In this document: one piece after another, positions 9,624 to 18,417 of the stretch
Layout: each line of letters begins with the position of its first letter
Numbering within the stretch: the stretch's first letter is position 1
DNA from: a bacterium
Lineage (GTDB): Bacteria > Auribacterota > Tritonobacteria > UBA1439
Direction of reading: 5' to 3'
Length of the DNA stretch: 64,000 nt
Assembly (NCBI GenBank): GCA_028716845.1
Contig: JAQUPF010000010.1
Location: 1 to 64,000, forward strand
The notes under the pieces: generated by a model
What the model was told of the DNA's origin: nothing
The model's input: only the letters and a program-made list of their open reading frames with translations
Database searches by the model: none
Translations under genes and position numbers: made by a program

Positions 9624-10925
9624 GTGACGCCGTTCGACGAGTACCTCGACCGCCTCGACCCGTTCGGCATGCGGCCCGGCCTCGAGCGGATACGGGGGCT
9701 GCTCGCCTCCTCCGGCGACCCGCAGCGCTCCCTCGCCTGCCTCCACGTCGTCGGCACGAACGGCAAGGGCTCCGTCTGCGCGATGGCGGAGTCGGTCCTC
9801 CGCGCCGCCGGCTCCCGCACCGGCCTCTACACCTCGCCGCACCTCGTCTCGCGGCGCGAGCGCATCCGGATCGACGGCGCCGAGGCCCCGGAGGGGCTCC
9901 TCGGCGCCTGCGCCGCGGCGCTCATTCCCGCCGCGGAGCGCCTCGCGGCGGCTGCCGCCGGGAGGCCGACCTGGTTCGAGTTCATGACGGCAGTCGCCCT
10001 CCTCGCCTTCGCGCGGGCGGGGGTGGCGTACGCCGTCGTGGAGGCGGGGCTCGGCGGCCGGCTCGACGCGACGGGCGTCATCGGCGCGCCGGTCGTCGCG
10101 ATCCCCGCCGTCGGCCTCGAGCACCGCGCCCATCTCGGCGACACCGTCGCGGCGATCGCCGCGGAGAAGGCGGCGGTCATCGGGGAGGGGGCCTCCGTCT
10201 CGTGCGGGCCCGTCGGGGGGGAGGCCCTCGCCGTCATCGAGCGGCGCTGCCGGCAACAATCGGCTGTCCTGCGCCGGGTCGGCGCTGATATAATCGCCGT
10301 CCCGGCGCGCCATTCCCCCGGCCGCCTGGTCCTGGACGTGCGCGGGGCCTTCGGCCGGTACGACGGCCTCGAGCTCCCGCTCGCCGGCCGCCACCAGGCG
10401 GACAACTGCGCGGTCGCGCTCGGGGCGCTCGACGCCCTCGCCGCGATCGGCGCGCCCGTGACACGGGAGGCCGTCTACGAAGGCCTGGCGGGCGTGCGCT
10501 GGCGGGGGAGACTGGAGGAGCTGCGCGGCGATCCGCCGCTCCTGGCGGACTGCGCGCACAACCCGGCCGCCGCCGCCGCGGCCGCCGCGGCGCTGGGCGA
10601 CGTCTATCCCGGCAGGCGGTGGGTCCTCGTCATCGGCATACTGGCGGACAAGGACATCGACGGGATCTGCGACGCCCTCGCGCCGGCCGCCTCGGAGATC
10701 GTCGCCACGGCCGTCCGGTGCCGGCGGTCGGCGGAGGCCGGGCTGGTCGCCCGCGCCTGCCGCCGGCGGGCGCGAGGCGGCGTGTTCGAGGAGGAGCGCC
10801 TGCCGGCGGCCCTCGAGCGGGCCGACGAGCTCGTGGCGCGCGGCCTGGCGGACGGCGTCTTCCTGACGGGCTCGACGTACCTCGTCGGGGAGGCGATGGA
10901 ATTGACGGAGGGAGGGGGCGCATGA
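9624..10925 (+). CDS. folC: Folylpolyglutamate synthase / dihydrofolate synthase
   Basis: FolC adds glutamate to dihydropteroate and to reduced folates. The GTG at 9624 gives 433 residues. The Mur-ligase fold is clear: the P-loop GTNGKGS spans residues 44-50, TGLYTSPHL follows, then the FEFMTAVALLAF block, EAGLGGRLDATG, an Asn-rich ADNCAVALGAL helix and the domain hinge WRGRLEEL. The metal/Lys region HxxHLG is represented by LEHRAHLGDTV. The stop overlaps the start of nagA (ATGA). The function is well supported, although FolC and dihydrofolate-only forms cannot be told apart. Confidence 0.92.
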   Translation: MTPFDEYLDRLDPFGMRPGLERIRGLLASSGDPQRSLACLHVVGTNGKGSVCAMAESVLRAAGSRTGLYTSPHLVSRRERIRIDGAEAPEGLLGACAAALIPAAERLAAAAAGRPTWFEFMTAVALLAFARAGVAYAVVEAGLGGRLDATGVIGAPVVAIPAVGLEHRAHLGDTVAAIAAEKAAVIGEGASVSCGPVGGEALAVIERRCRQQSAVLRRVGADIIAVPARHSPGRLVLDVRGAFGRYDGLELPLAGRHQADNCAVALGALDALAAIGAPVTREAVYEGLAGVRWRGRLEELRGDPPLLADCAHNPAAAAAAAAALGDVYPGRRWVLVIGILADKDIDGICDALAPAASEIVATAVRCRRSAEAGLVARACRRRARGGVFEEERLPAALERADELVARGLADGVFLTGSTYLVGEAMELTEGGGA

Positions 10926-12106
10926 GCGCCGGCGGTTCCCTAACGATCGCCAACTGCCGGATCGTCACGGAGGCGGCCGTCATCGACGACGGCGTCGTGG
11001 AGGTCGAGGGGGGCCGCATCCGCTCCTTCGGCCCGCGCGGGCCGGCGTCGCCGCGCGGAGGCGGGGCGCTCGACGCGGGCGGCCGCTTCCTGAGCGCGGG
11101 GTTCATCGACCTGCACGTCCACGGGGCGGCGGGGGAGGGATTCCTCGGCGGCGACGCCGTCGCCGCGCGCCGCATCGTCGCCGCCCACGCGCGCCGCGGC
11201 ACCACCGGCCTCTGCGCCGTCGTCGGCACCGCCCCCCTCGGGGAGATGCGGCGCGCCGTCGCCGCGCTCGGGGGGCTCGCCGCCGCCGGGGCCTGCCCCG
11301 GCCTCCTCGGCGTCGGCGTCGAGGGGCCGTACCTGAACCCCGCCCGCTGCGGCGCCCAGCCGGCGGCCTCCATCCGCCGGCCCGACAGGGAGGAGCTCCT
11401 CGACCTCATCGCCGCCGGGGGGGGCGGCGTGCGGATCGTCACGCTCGCCCCGGAGCTCGACGGGGCGCGCGGCCTGGTCGAGGCGCTCGTCTCCCGCGGG
11501 ATCGTCCCGTCGGCGGGACACTCGGACGCGACGTTCGAGGAGGCGCGGGCGGCGTTCGCCGCCGGCGTCCGCCACGTCACGCACCTCTTCAACGCCATGA
11601 GCGGGACGGACCATCGCCGGCCGGGGCTCGCGGCCGCGGCGCTCCTGGCGGGCGGCGTCACCGCGGAGATCGTCGCCGACGGCGTCCATCTCCACCCGGC
11701 GGCGGTCGCCCTCGCCGCCCGGCTGAAGGGGGACGACCTCGTCCTCGTCACCGACTGCACGGAGGCGCTCGACGCCCCCTCCCCGCCCCCCGCCGGCGGG
11801 CGGCCCGTCTCGGTCAGCGGCGGCGCCCCGCGCCTCGACGGCGGCGTGCTCTACGGGTCGGTGCTCACCATGAACGGGGCCGTCCGGCGGTTCATGCGCT
11901 TCACGGGCGCGGGCCTCACCGAGGCGGTGCGGGCGGCCGCCCTCGCGCCCGCGAGGGTCCTCGGCATCGAGGACAGGAAGGGATCGATCGGGCGGGGGAA
12001 GGACGCGGACCTCGTCGTCTTCGACGAGCGCCTCGAGGTCGCCGCGACCGTCATCGGGGGGACCCTCGTCCACGGGGCGCTCGATCCTGTCGAACGGCGG
12101 CCCTGA
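10922..12106 (+). CDS. nagA: N-acetylglucosamine-6-phosphate deacetylase
   Basis: NagA removes the acetyl group from GlcNAc-6-phosphate in cell-wall and amino-sugar recycling. The 394-residue protein has the amidohydrolase metal sites: His65-x-His67 (DLHVHG), Glu134 in VEGPY, His200 in SAGHSDA, His221 in THLFNAM and the catalytic Asp278 in VTDCTEA. DGVHLHP also fits. The GIEDRKGSIGRGKDADLVV stretch forms the second beta domain. The gene sits directly before glmS, so breakdown (NagA) and synthesis (GlmS) of glucosamine-6-phosphate are neighbours. It is coupled to folC through an ATGA overlap. Confidence 0.93.
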   Translation: MSAGGSLTIANCRIVTEAAVIDDGVVEVEGGRIRSFGPRGPASPRGGGALDAGGRFLSAGFIDLHVHGAAGEGFLGGDAVAARRIVAAHARRGTTGLCAVVGTAPLGEMRRAVAALGGLAAAGACPGLLGVGVEGPYLNPARCGAQPAASIRRPDREELLDLIAAGGGGVRIVTLAPELDGARGLVEALVSRGIVPSAGHSDATFEEARAAFAAGVRHVTHLFNAMSGTDHRRPGLAAAALLAGGVTAEIVADGVHLHPAAVALAARLKGDDLVLVTDCTEALDAPSPPPAGGRPVSVSGGAPRLDGGVLYGSVLTMNGAVRRFMRFTGAGLTEAVRAAALAPARVLGIEDRKGSIGRGKDADLVVFDERLEVAATVIGGTLVHGALDPVERRP

Positions 12107-12112
12107 ATCGCG

Positions 12113-12118
12113 TATAAT
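12113..12118 (+). promoter_or_regulatory. -10 box before glmS
   Basis: A perfect TATAAT lies 20 bases before the glmS ATG, so a leader of only about 14 bases is expected. No good -35 hexamer is seen at the right distance. The short leader excludes a glmS ribozyme. Confidence 0.5.
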
Positions 12119-12138
12119 ACGCCCCGGGACAGGCAGCC

Positions 12139-13968
12139 ATGTGCGGCATCGTCGGCTATATCGGACCCAGAGACGCCCCCTCCGTGGTGCTGCGGGGGCT
12201 CCACCGCCTCGAGTACCGCGGCTACGACTCGGCGGGGATCGCCGCGGTCCGGGACGGCCGCCTCGAGATCCGGAAGTGCGAGGGGAAGCTCGAGTGCCTG
12301 ACCGCCCTCCTCGGGGAGCGGCCGCTCGCCGGCGCCGTCGCCGTCGGCCACACGCGCTGGGCCACGCACGGCAAGCCCGACACCCCCAACGCCCATCCGC
12401 ACGCGGACTGCGCCGGCCGCCTCGCCGTCGTCCACAACGGCATCATCGAGAACTATGCGGCCCTCAAGGCCGGGCTCGTCGCGCGCGGCCACGCCTTCCG
12501 CTCCGAGACCGACAGCGAGGTGCTCGCCCACCTGATCGAGGAGCGGTACCGCGGCGACCTCCTCGACGCCGTCCGGCGGGCGTTCGCCCCCGTCGAGGGG
12601 GCCTACGCCGTCGCCGTCGTCGCCGCGGACCGCCCGGGCGAAATCGCGGTGGCCCGGCGGGCGAGCCCCCTCGTCGTCGGCCTCGGCGAGGGGGAGACGT
12701 TCATCGCCTCGGACGTGACCGCGATCCTCGAGTACACGAACAGGGTCGTCTACCTGGAGGACGGGGAGGCGGGGCGCGTGACGCGGGAGGGGGTCGAGCT
12801 CTCCACCATGGAGATGCGGCGGGTGGAACGCCCCCCCGCCGTCGTCGAGTGGACGCTCGAGCAGGCCGAGCGGGGCGGCTACGAGAAGTTCATGCTGAAG
12901 GAGATCCACGAGCAGCCCGAGGCGTTCAGGAACGTGCTCCGCGGCAGGATCCTCCCCGACCGGAGCGGCGTCCGGCTCGGGATGGTGCACGTCGACGAGG
13001 AGACGATCCGCCGCCTCGAGAAGGTCTTCATCATCTCCTGCGGCACCGCCTTCTACGCCGGCGTCGGGGGGCGCTACCTCCTCGAGCACCACACCGACCT
13101 GGCCGTGGAGGTCGACTACTCGAGCGAGTTCCGCTACCGGGACCCGAAGCTGAACAGCGGGACGCTCGTCCTGACCGTGAGCCAGTCGGGCGAGACGGCC
13201 GACACCATCGCGAGCCTGCGGATGGCGAAGGGGGAGGGCTGCAAGGTCATCTCGGTCGTGAACGTGGTCGGGAGCACGATCGACCGGGAGAGCCACGGCG
13301 TGATCTACACGAGGGCCGGCCCCGAGATCGGCGTCGCCTCCACGAAGGCGTACACGGCCCAGCTCGGCGCCCTCGTCCTCTTCACCGTGTACGCCGGGCG
13401 CCTGCGGGGGCAGATCGACGCCGGGGAGGCGCGCCGGCTGCTCGCCGAGCTCGAGGCGATCCCGGAGAAGATCGAGCGGGCCCTGCGGGCCGAGGACCGG
13501 ATCAGGGCGATCGCCGCGAAATACGCGGGGGCGCGGAGCGCCTTCTTCCTCGGGAGGGGCTTCAACTACCCGAACGCACTCGAGGGGGCCCTCAAGCTGA
13601 AGGAGATCTCCTACCTCCACGCGGAGGGGTACCCCGCGGGGGAGATGAAGCACGGGCCGATCGCCCTCATCGACCGGGAGTTCCCCGTCGTCTGCCTCTG
13701 CACCGCCGGCGAGAAGTATGATAAGATGTTCTCCAACATCAAGGAGGTGGAGGCGCGCGGCGGGCGGATCATCGCCATCGTCACCGAGGGGGACGCCGCG
13801 CTCGACTCGATCGCCGAAGACGTGATCCACGTGCCCGCGACGCCGGAGGAGCTCTCTCCCATCGTCAACGTCATCCCGCTGCAGCTGTTCGCCTACCACG
13901 TGGCCCGCGTCCGGGGATGCGACATCGACAAGCCCCGGAACCTCGCCAAGAGCGTGACCGTCGAGTGA
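12139..13968 (+). CDS. glmS: Glutamine-fructose-6-phosphate aminotransferase (isomerizing)
   Basis: GlmS makes glucosamine-6-phosphate from fructose-6-phosphate and glutamine, the entry to peptidoglycan and LPS precursors. The 609-residue protein starts MCGIVGYIG, so Cys2 becomes the N-terminal nucleophile of the class II glutaminase domain. The domain shows HTRWATHG and the VHNGIIENY loop. Two SIS domains follow, with SCGTAFYAG, SQSGETADT, STKAYTAQ and GRGFNYPNALEGALKLKEISYLHAEG. The C-terminus DKPRNLAKSVTVE is the canonical end. Length and motifs are complete. Confidence 0.97.
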   Translation: MCGIVGYIGPRDAPSVVLRGLHRLEYRGYDSAGIAAVRDGRLEIRKCEGKLECLTALLGERPLAGAVAVGHTRWATHGKPDTPNAHPHADCAGRLAVVHNGIIENYAALKAGLVARGHAFRSETDSEVLAHLIEERYRGDLLDAVRRAFAPVEGAYAVAVVAADRPGEIAVARRASPLVVGLGEGETFIASDVTAILEYTNRVVYLEDGEAGRVTREGVELSTMEMRRVERPPAVVEWTLEQAERGGYEKFMLKEIHEQPEAFRNVLRGRILPDRSGVRLGMVHVDEETIRRLEKVFIISCGTAFYAGVGGRYLLEHHTDLAVEVDYSSEFRYRDPKLNSGTLVLTVSQSGETADTIASLRMAKGEGCKVISVVNVVGSTIDRESHGVIYTRAGPEIGVASTKAYTAQLGALVLFTVYAGRLRGQIDAGEARRLLAELEAIPEKIERALRAEDRIRAIAAKYAGARSAFFLGRGFNYPNALEGALKLKEISYLHAEGYPAGEMKHGPIALIDREFPVVCLCTAGEKYDKMFSNIKEVEARGGRIIAIVTEGDAALDSIAEDVIHVPATPEELSPIVNVIPLQLFAYHVARVRGCDIDKPRNLAKSVTVE

Positions 13969-14011
13969 GCGGGGCCCCGCGCCGCCGCCTCCGACGCCCC
14001 GGCGGGACGCC

Positions 14012-16075
14012 GTGAAGATGCCCATACGCCTCAAGATGCTGCTCAGTTTCATGGCGATGGTGGCCCTCATCGTCGCCCTCATCGTCTTCGCGCTCGTCTC
14101 CTCCCGCATCATGGCCGACGGCGCCCGCCGCCTCATGCACGTCCAGCAGAAGGAGGCGCTCATCGCCGACCTCCAGACGACGGTGGACCGGGCGGTCACC
14201 GCGCTCGGCGGCTACCTCCTCTCGGGGAGGGAGGCCCAGCGCACGACCTTCATCCAGCTCGTCGTCTTCTCCCGGCGGCAGCTCGCCGCCCTCGAGCGGA
14301 CGGCCGCCGCCGACGCGGGGGGCGGCGCGCTCGAGCGGCGGAAGATCGCCGAGCTGCGGGCGGAGATCGACCGGATCGAGGAGAACGCCCGTGAGGTCAT
14401 CCTCCTCGCCGACCGGATCGAGAAGGGGCGCGGCCAGGAGATCGTCCGCGACGTCATCGGGACGGTGAAGTCCGCCCTCGATCGGCGGAAGGCGCCCGAG
14501 GGGGGTGAGCGGACGCCGGGCGACCTCCGCAGCCTCGGGGCCCTCCTCGGCGTGAGCACGCGCGACGCCCAGGAGCGGCTCGAGGAGATCGAGGCGCTCA
14601 GCCGGCTCGTCTCGGAGTCGGAGGCGCGGCTCCGGGAGCTCTCGATGCGCCTCGTCGAGTCGAAGGACCGCGCGCTCGAGATCATCGGCGACATCCGGGA
14701 GCACGCCCAGCGGGAGGGGGTCGTCGCCGTCGAGATCGCCGCGGCGGCGGACGGGCGGGCGTGGAAGTACCTGCTCGTGGGCGCCGTCATCACGCTCGCC
14801 TGCGGCCTCAGCCTCGCCCTCTACCTATCGCGCTCCCTCTCCCGGCCGATCGTGGCGCTCGGGCGCGGGGCCCGCCTCATCGGCGGCGGGGACTTCGACC
14901 ACCGCATCGAGCTCGAGACCGGGGACGAGCTCGAGGACCTCGCCGGGCGGTTCAACGCGATGGCCGCGCGCCTCAAGGAGTCCTACGCCGGCCTCGAGGA
15001 GCGGGTGCGGGAGCGGACGCGCGAGCTCGAGGAGGCCGGCCTGCGGCTCCGCCGCCTCTTCGACGGCATCACCGACGGGATCACGGTCATCGACCGCCGC
15101 CACCGGATCGTCGACTCGAACACCGGCATCGCCTCGATGGCCGGCGCGGACGGCCGCCGGCTCGCCGGGCGGGCCTGCCACGAGGCGTACAACGGGAGCC
15201 CGGAGCCGTGCCCCGGCTGCCCCGCGGCGGACACCTTCAGGAACGGGGCCGCCTCGTCGGGGGAGATCCGCTGGAGCCCGCCCGGCGGGAAGCCCCGGGA
15301 CATGGAGATCTACACCTTCCCCCTCGTCGAGGAGAAGGGGAAGGTGATGCACGTCATCGAGTACGCCAAGGACGTGAGCGACCGGAAGGCGCTCGAGCGG
15401 AAGCTGTTCCAGTCGGCGAAGCTCGCGGGGATCGGGACGCTCGCGGCGGGCGTCGCGCACGAGATCCGGAACCCGCTCGGCATCATGAAGACGTCGGCGG
15501 ACATGATCCGGCGCGGCAGCAGGGACGGCGAGCAGAACTTCGAGCTCGCCCAGTTCATGGTCGAGGAGATCGAGCGGCTCAACCGCGTCGTCACCCGCCT
15601 CCTCGAGTTCGCGCGGCCCTCCGCGCCGAAGGTCGAGTCGTGCGATCTCCACGAGATCCTCGACCGCGCGCTCGCCCTCGTCGGCCCGCAGCACCGCCTC
15701 GGGAACCTCGAGATCGCGCGCGACTACGCCGCCGGCCTGCCGCACATACCGGGGGACCGGGAGCAGCTCTGCCAGCTCTTCCTGAACCTCATCATCAACG
15801 CCGCGCAGGCGATGCCGGGGGGCGGGCGGCTGACCCTCTCGACCGGCTTCGAGGGGACGGGCGCCGTCCGGGTCGGCGTCGCCGACACGGGGGAGGGGAT
15901 CGACGAGAAGATCCTGGACAACATCTTCGACCCGTTCTTCAGCACGAAGGAGGACGGGTCGGGCCTCGGCCTCGCCATCGCGTTCAGGATCGCGGAGGCC
16001 CACCGGGGGCGGATCGAGGCGAGGAGCACGCGGGGGGAGGGGACGGTGTTCACCGTCATCCTCCCGGCCGCATAG
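14012..16075 (+). CDS. Membrane sensor histidine kinase with HAMP and Cys-PAS domains
   Basis: This 687-residue sensor pairs with the sigma54 activator encoded next. Its order is TM1 (about 8-30), a long helical sensor region (31-248), TM2 (252-272), HAMP (273-325), a coiled coil, PAS (about 345-455), then HisKA and HATPase. The phospho-acceptor is His483 in VAHEIRNPLG. The ATP-binding boxes are NLIINAAQAM, DTGEGI, FDPFFSTK and GSGLGLAI. The PAS domain carries Cys389, Cys400 and Cys403 (CHEAYNG...CPGC), a pattern that may bind a metal or cofactor or sense redox state. The start may be GTG 14012 or ATG 14018. The signal is unknown. Confidence 0.93.
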   Translation: MKMPIRLKMLLSFMAMVALIVALIVFALVSSRIMADGARRLMHVQQKEALIADLQTTVDRAVTALGGYLLSGREAQRTTFIQLVVFSRRQLAALERTAAADAGGGALERRKIAELRAEIDRIEENAREVILLADRIEKGRGQEIVRDVIGTVKSALDRRKAPEGGERTPGDLRSLGALLGVSTRDAQERLEEIEALSRLVSESEARLRELSMRLVESKDRALEIIGDIREHAQREGVVAVEIAAAADGRAWKYLLVGAVITLACGLSLALYLSRSLSRPIVALGRGARLIGGGDFDHRIELETGDELEDLAGRFNAMAARLKESYAGLEERVRERTRELEEAGLRLRRLFDGITDGITVIDRRHRIVDSNTGIASMAGADGRRLAGRACHEAYNGSPEPCPGCPAADTFRNGAASSGEIRWSPPGGKPRDMEIYTFPLVEEKGKVMHVIEYAKDVSDRKALERKLFQSAKLAGIGTLAAGVAHEIRNPLGIMKTSADMIRRGSRDGEQNFELAQFMVEEIERLNRVVTRLLEFARPSAPKVESCDLHEILDRALALVGPQHRLGNLEIARDYAAGLPHIPGDREQLCQLFLNLIINAAQAMPGGGRLTLSTGFEGTGAVRVGVADTGEGIDEKILDNIFDPFFSTKEDGSGLGLAIAFRIAEAHRGRIEARSTRGEGTVFTVILPAA

Positions 16076-16086
16076 GGGGGCGGGAG

Positions 16087-17454
16087 ATGAAGAAGCGGAT
16101 ACTCGTTGTGGAGGACGATCCGAAGATGGCCCGGATCCTCCAGATCGCCCTCGAGCAGATCGGCTACGAGCCGCTCGCGGCGGGCGCCGCCGAGGGGGCG
16201 CTCGAGATCCTCGGGCGGAAACGGGTGGACCTCGTCCTCACCGATCTCCACCTGCCGGGGGGGATGAGCGGGATCGACCTCCTCGTGGAGATGCGGCACC
16301 GGGAGCTCGCCACGCCGGTGGTCATCATCACCGCCTACGGGACGATCGACAGCGCCGTCGAGGCGATGAGGGCCGGGGCGAGCGACTTCATCCTCAAGCC
16401 GTTCGACGTCGGCAGCATCGAGGTCGTCATCTCCCGTGTCCTCGAGTTCGAGAAGTACAAGCGCGAGAACGTGTTCCTCCGGGAGGAGCTCACCCGGCAG
16501 GGGGAGGAGATCATCGGCCAGAGCCCGAAGATGCGCGAGATCTACGCCCTCGTCGAGCGGATCGCGCCGACGGACGTCTCGGTCCTCATCAGGGGGGAGA
16601 CGGGGACGGGGAAGGAGATCATCGCCCGGACGATCCACGAGAAGAGCCCTCGGCGGGAGAAGCTCTTCGTCGCCGTCAACTGCGCCGCCATCCCCACGGC
16701 CCTCCTCGAGAGCGAGCTGTTCGGCCACGTGAAGGGGGCGTTCACGGGGGCGAACGTGGAGCGGACCGGCAGGTTCGAGAAGGCCGACGGCGGGAGCATC
16801 TTCTTCGACGAGATCGGCGACATGGAGCCGGTCCTCCAGGCGAAGATCCTCCGGGTGCTCCAGGAGAAGGAGTTCGAGAAGGTGGGGAGCACCGAGACGA
16901 TCAGCGTGAACGTCCGCCTCATCACCGCGACGAACCGCGACCTGGCCAGGATGATCGGCGAGGGGACCTTCCGCAAGGACCTCTACTACCGGCTGAACGT
17001 CGTCGACATCGTCGTCCCGCCGCTCCGGGAGCGCGCCGAGGACATCCCGCTGCTCGCGGAGCATTTCACGAGGAAGTACGGCCGCGAGTGGGGCAAGGAG
17101 GTGCAGCCGCCGACGGAGGAGGTGATCGGGGCGCTCCAGGCCTACCCGTGGCCCGGCAACGTCCGCGAGATGGAGAACGTCATCGAGCGGGCCGTCGCCC
17201 TCTGCACGTCGGGGCAGATCGGCCTCGAGGACCTCCCCCCGGAGATCATCCACGGCGTCCCCGGCGAGCACGCCGCCGGCCCCCCGCCGCCCGAGGAGGG
17301 GCACGATCTCGAGGGATCCGTCGCCGGCCTCGAGCGGGAGATGATCGGGCGGGCGCTCGCGGAGGCGGGCGGGATCAAGGCGCGCGCCGCGCGCCTCCTC
17401 GGCATCAGCGAGAGGAACCTGTGGTACAAGATCAAGAAGTACCGGATTTCCTGA
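16087..17454 (+). CDS. NtrC-family sigma54-dependent response regulator
   Basis: This 455-residue transcription activator lies 11 bases after the kinase gene. The receiver domain has Asp10/Asp11, phospho-acceptor Asp53, Thr82 and Lys104. The AAA+ domain has Walker A GETGTGKE (170-177), the sigma54-contact loop GAFTGA (217-222), Walker B FFDEIGD (about 239-245) and an arginine-finger region. The C-terminal Fis-type helix-turn-helix is ARLLGISERNLWYKIKKYR. The intact GAFTGA loop implies activation of RNA polymerase with sigma54. The targets are not visible; the envelope-type genes downstream are candidates only by neighbourhood. Confidence 0.95.
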   Translation: MKKRILVVEDDPKMARILQIALEQIGYEPLAAGAAEGALEILGRKRVDLVLTDLHLPGGMSGIDLLVEMRHRELATPVVIITAYGTIDSAVEAMRAGASDFILKPFDVGSIEVVISRVLEFEKYKRENVFLREELTRQGEEIIGQSPKMREIYALVERIAPTDVSVLIRGETGTGKEIIARTIHEKSPRREKLFVAVNCAAIPTALLESELFGHVKGAFTGANVERTGRFEKADGGSIFFDEIGDMEPVLQAKILRVLQEKEFEKVGSTETISVNVRLITATNRDLARMIGEGTFRKDLYYRLNVVDIVVPPLRERAEDIPLLAEHFTRKYGREWGKEVQPPTEEVIGALQAYPWPGNVREMENVIERAVALCTSGQIGLEDLPPEIIHGVPGEHAAGPPPPEEGHDLEGSVAGLEREMIGRALAEAGGIKARAARLLGISERNLWYKIKKYRIS

Positions 17455-17476
17455 CCGGGACGGAGGAGGGAGGGCG

Positions 17477-18259
17477 ATGAGACGCCTGGTCGCCGCCGCG
17501 GCGGCCGCCTGCCTGTTCCCGGCCTCCTCCGGGGCGTCGGAGGTGTCGCCGGGCCGTCCCGCGCGCGTGACGCCGCTCTCCGCGGACTACTGGCGGGATC
17601 TCGCCCCGCGCCCCGCCGATCTCTGGGGGGAGACGAGGGAGACGTTCCGGGGGGCGAACCTGGCCCTGATCGCCGCCGCGGCCGGCGCCGCCGGCGGTCT
17701 CGCCTTCCTCGACAACGACATGCAGAAGCCCTGGCGGCGGGGTGAGGAGCTCCTCGGCCACGACATCGCCAAGATCGGCGACGTCTTCGGGAATCCCGGC
17801 GTGCAGGCGGGCGTGATGGCGTTCGCCTACACGCTCGGCCGGTACGCCGGCGACGACACGCTCGCCCGGGCCGGGAAATCCATGGCTGAGACGATGATCT
17901 TCACCTCGCTCACCACGCTCGCCGTGAAGGGCGCCTTCAACAGGAGGCGGCCGGACGGCGACGACCGCCTCGCCTTCCCCTCCTGGCACGCCTCCGCCAC
18001 CTTCGGGAACGCCGCCGTCCTCGCCGAGTACTACGGCTGGAAGGCGGCGGTGCCGGCCTACCTCGCGGCGGCCTTCGTCGCCTGGACCCGCGTCGAGCAG
18101 AACAGGCATTTCGTCTCGGACGTCGTCGCCGGCGCCGCGATCGGCTGCATATACGGCCACGCCGTCTCGCGCTACAATATGCGGGTGCACCCGGCCGTCG
18201 CCGTCGAGCCGGTCCTCATGGAGAACGGCGCCGGCGTGCGGGCGCGGGTGCTGTTCTAG
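17477..18259 (+). CDS. PAP2-family membrane phosphatase
   Basis: The 260-residue protein has an N-terminal signal sequence (about 1-20, ending SSGASE) and a hydrophobic segment near residues 58-78. It carries the three phosphatase motifs of the PAP2/acid phosphatase family: KGAFNRRRP, PSWHAS, and RVEQNRHFVSDVVAG with the catalytic His. Such enzymes dephosphorylate undecaprenyl-PP, phosphatidate or related lipids on the outer face of the membrane. The second motif has Trp where PSGH is usual, a common variant. It lies 22 bases after the sigma54 activator and ahead of the phosphodiesterase cluster. The substrate is unknown. Confidence 0.82.
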   Translation: MRRLVAAAAAACLFPASSGASEVSPGRPARVTPLSADYWRDLAPRPADLWGETRETFRGANLALIAAAAGAAGGLAFLDNDMQKPWRRGEELLGHDIAKIGDVFGNPGVQAGVMAFAYTLGRYAGDDTLARAGKSMAETMIFTSLTTLAVKGAFNRRRPDGDDRLAFPSWHASATFGNAAVLAEYYGWKAAVPAYLAAAFVAWTRVEQNRHFVSDVVAGAAIGCIYGHAVSRYNMRVHPAVAVEPVLMENGAGVRARVLF

Positions 18260-18283
18260 CCCCCGCGGCGGCGTATCGTGTTT

Positions 18284-18379
18284 CCGCCGCGGATGAACGC
18301 GGATCATGAAAGGATACTCACGGATTCTTTCGCTGCGCTATCCGTGATGGTCCGTAATGATCCGTGATCATCCGTGGTC
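18284..18379. repeat. Long imperfect inverted-repeat element, copy B
   Basis: The left arm (18284-18326) and right arm (18340-18379) are imperfect reverse complements over about 38 bases, joined by a short loop. The arms share CACGGAT-like units, for example GCGGATCATGAAAGGA in the left arm and ATCCGTGATCATCCGTGG in the right. The compact palindrome lies between the PAP2 gene and the next promoter. It matches copies A and C. Confidence 0.75.
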
Positions 18380-18381
18380 GA

Positions 18382-18411
18382 TTGGTTCTTTATTAGGTAC
18401 TATTATATAAT
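18382..18411 (+). promoter_or_regulatory. Promoter of the phosphodiesterase cluster, probably leaderless
   Basis: TTGGTT (18382-18387) and TATAAT (18406-18411) are 18 bases apart. The expected start of transcription coincides with the ATG at 18418, so the mRNA may have no leader. The promoter directly abuts repeat copy B. Confidence 0.6.
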
Positions 18412-18417
18412 GGAGTC

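Noticed and set aside
12107-12138. glmS ribozyme or other leader RNA
   Set aside because: Only about 14 leader bases remain after the -10 box.
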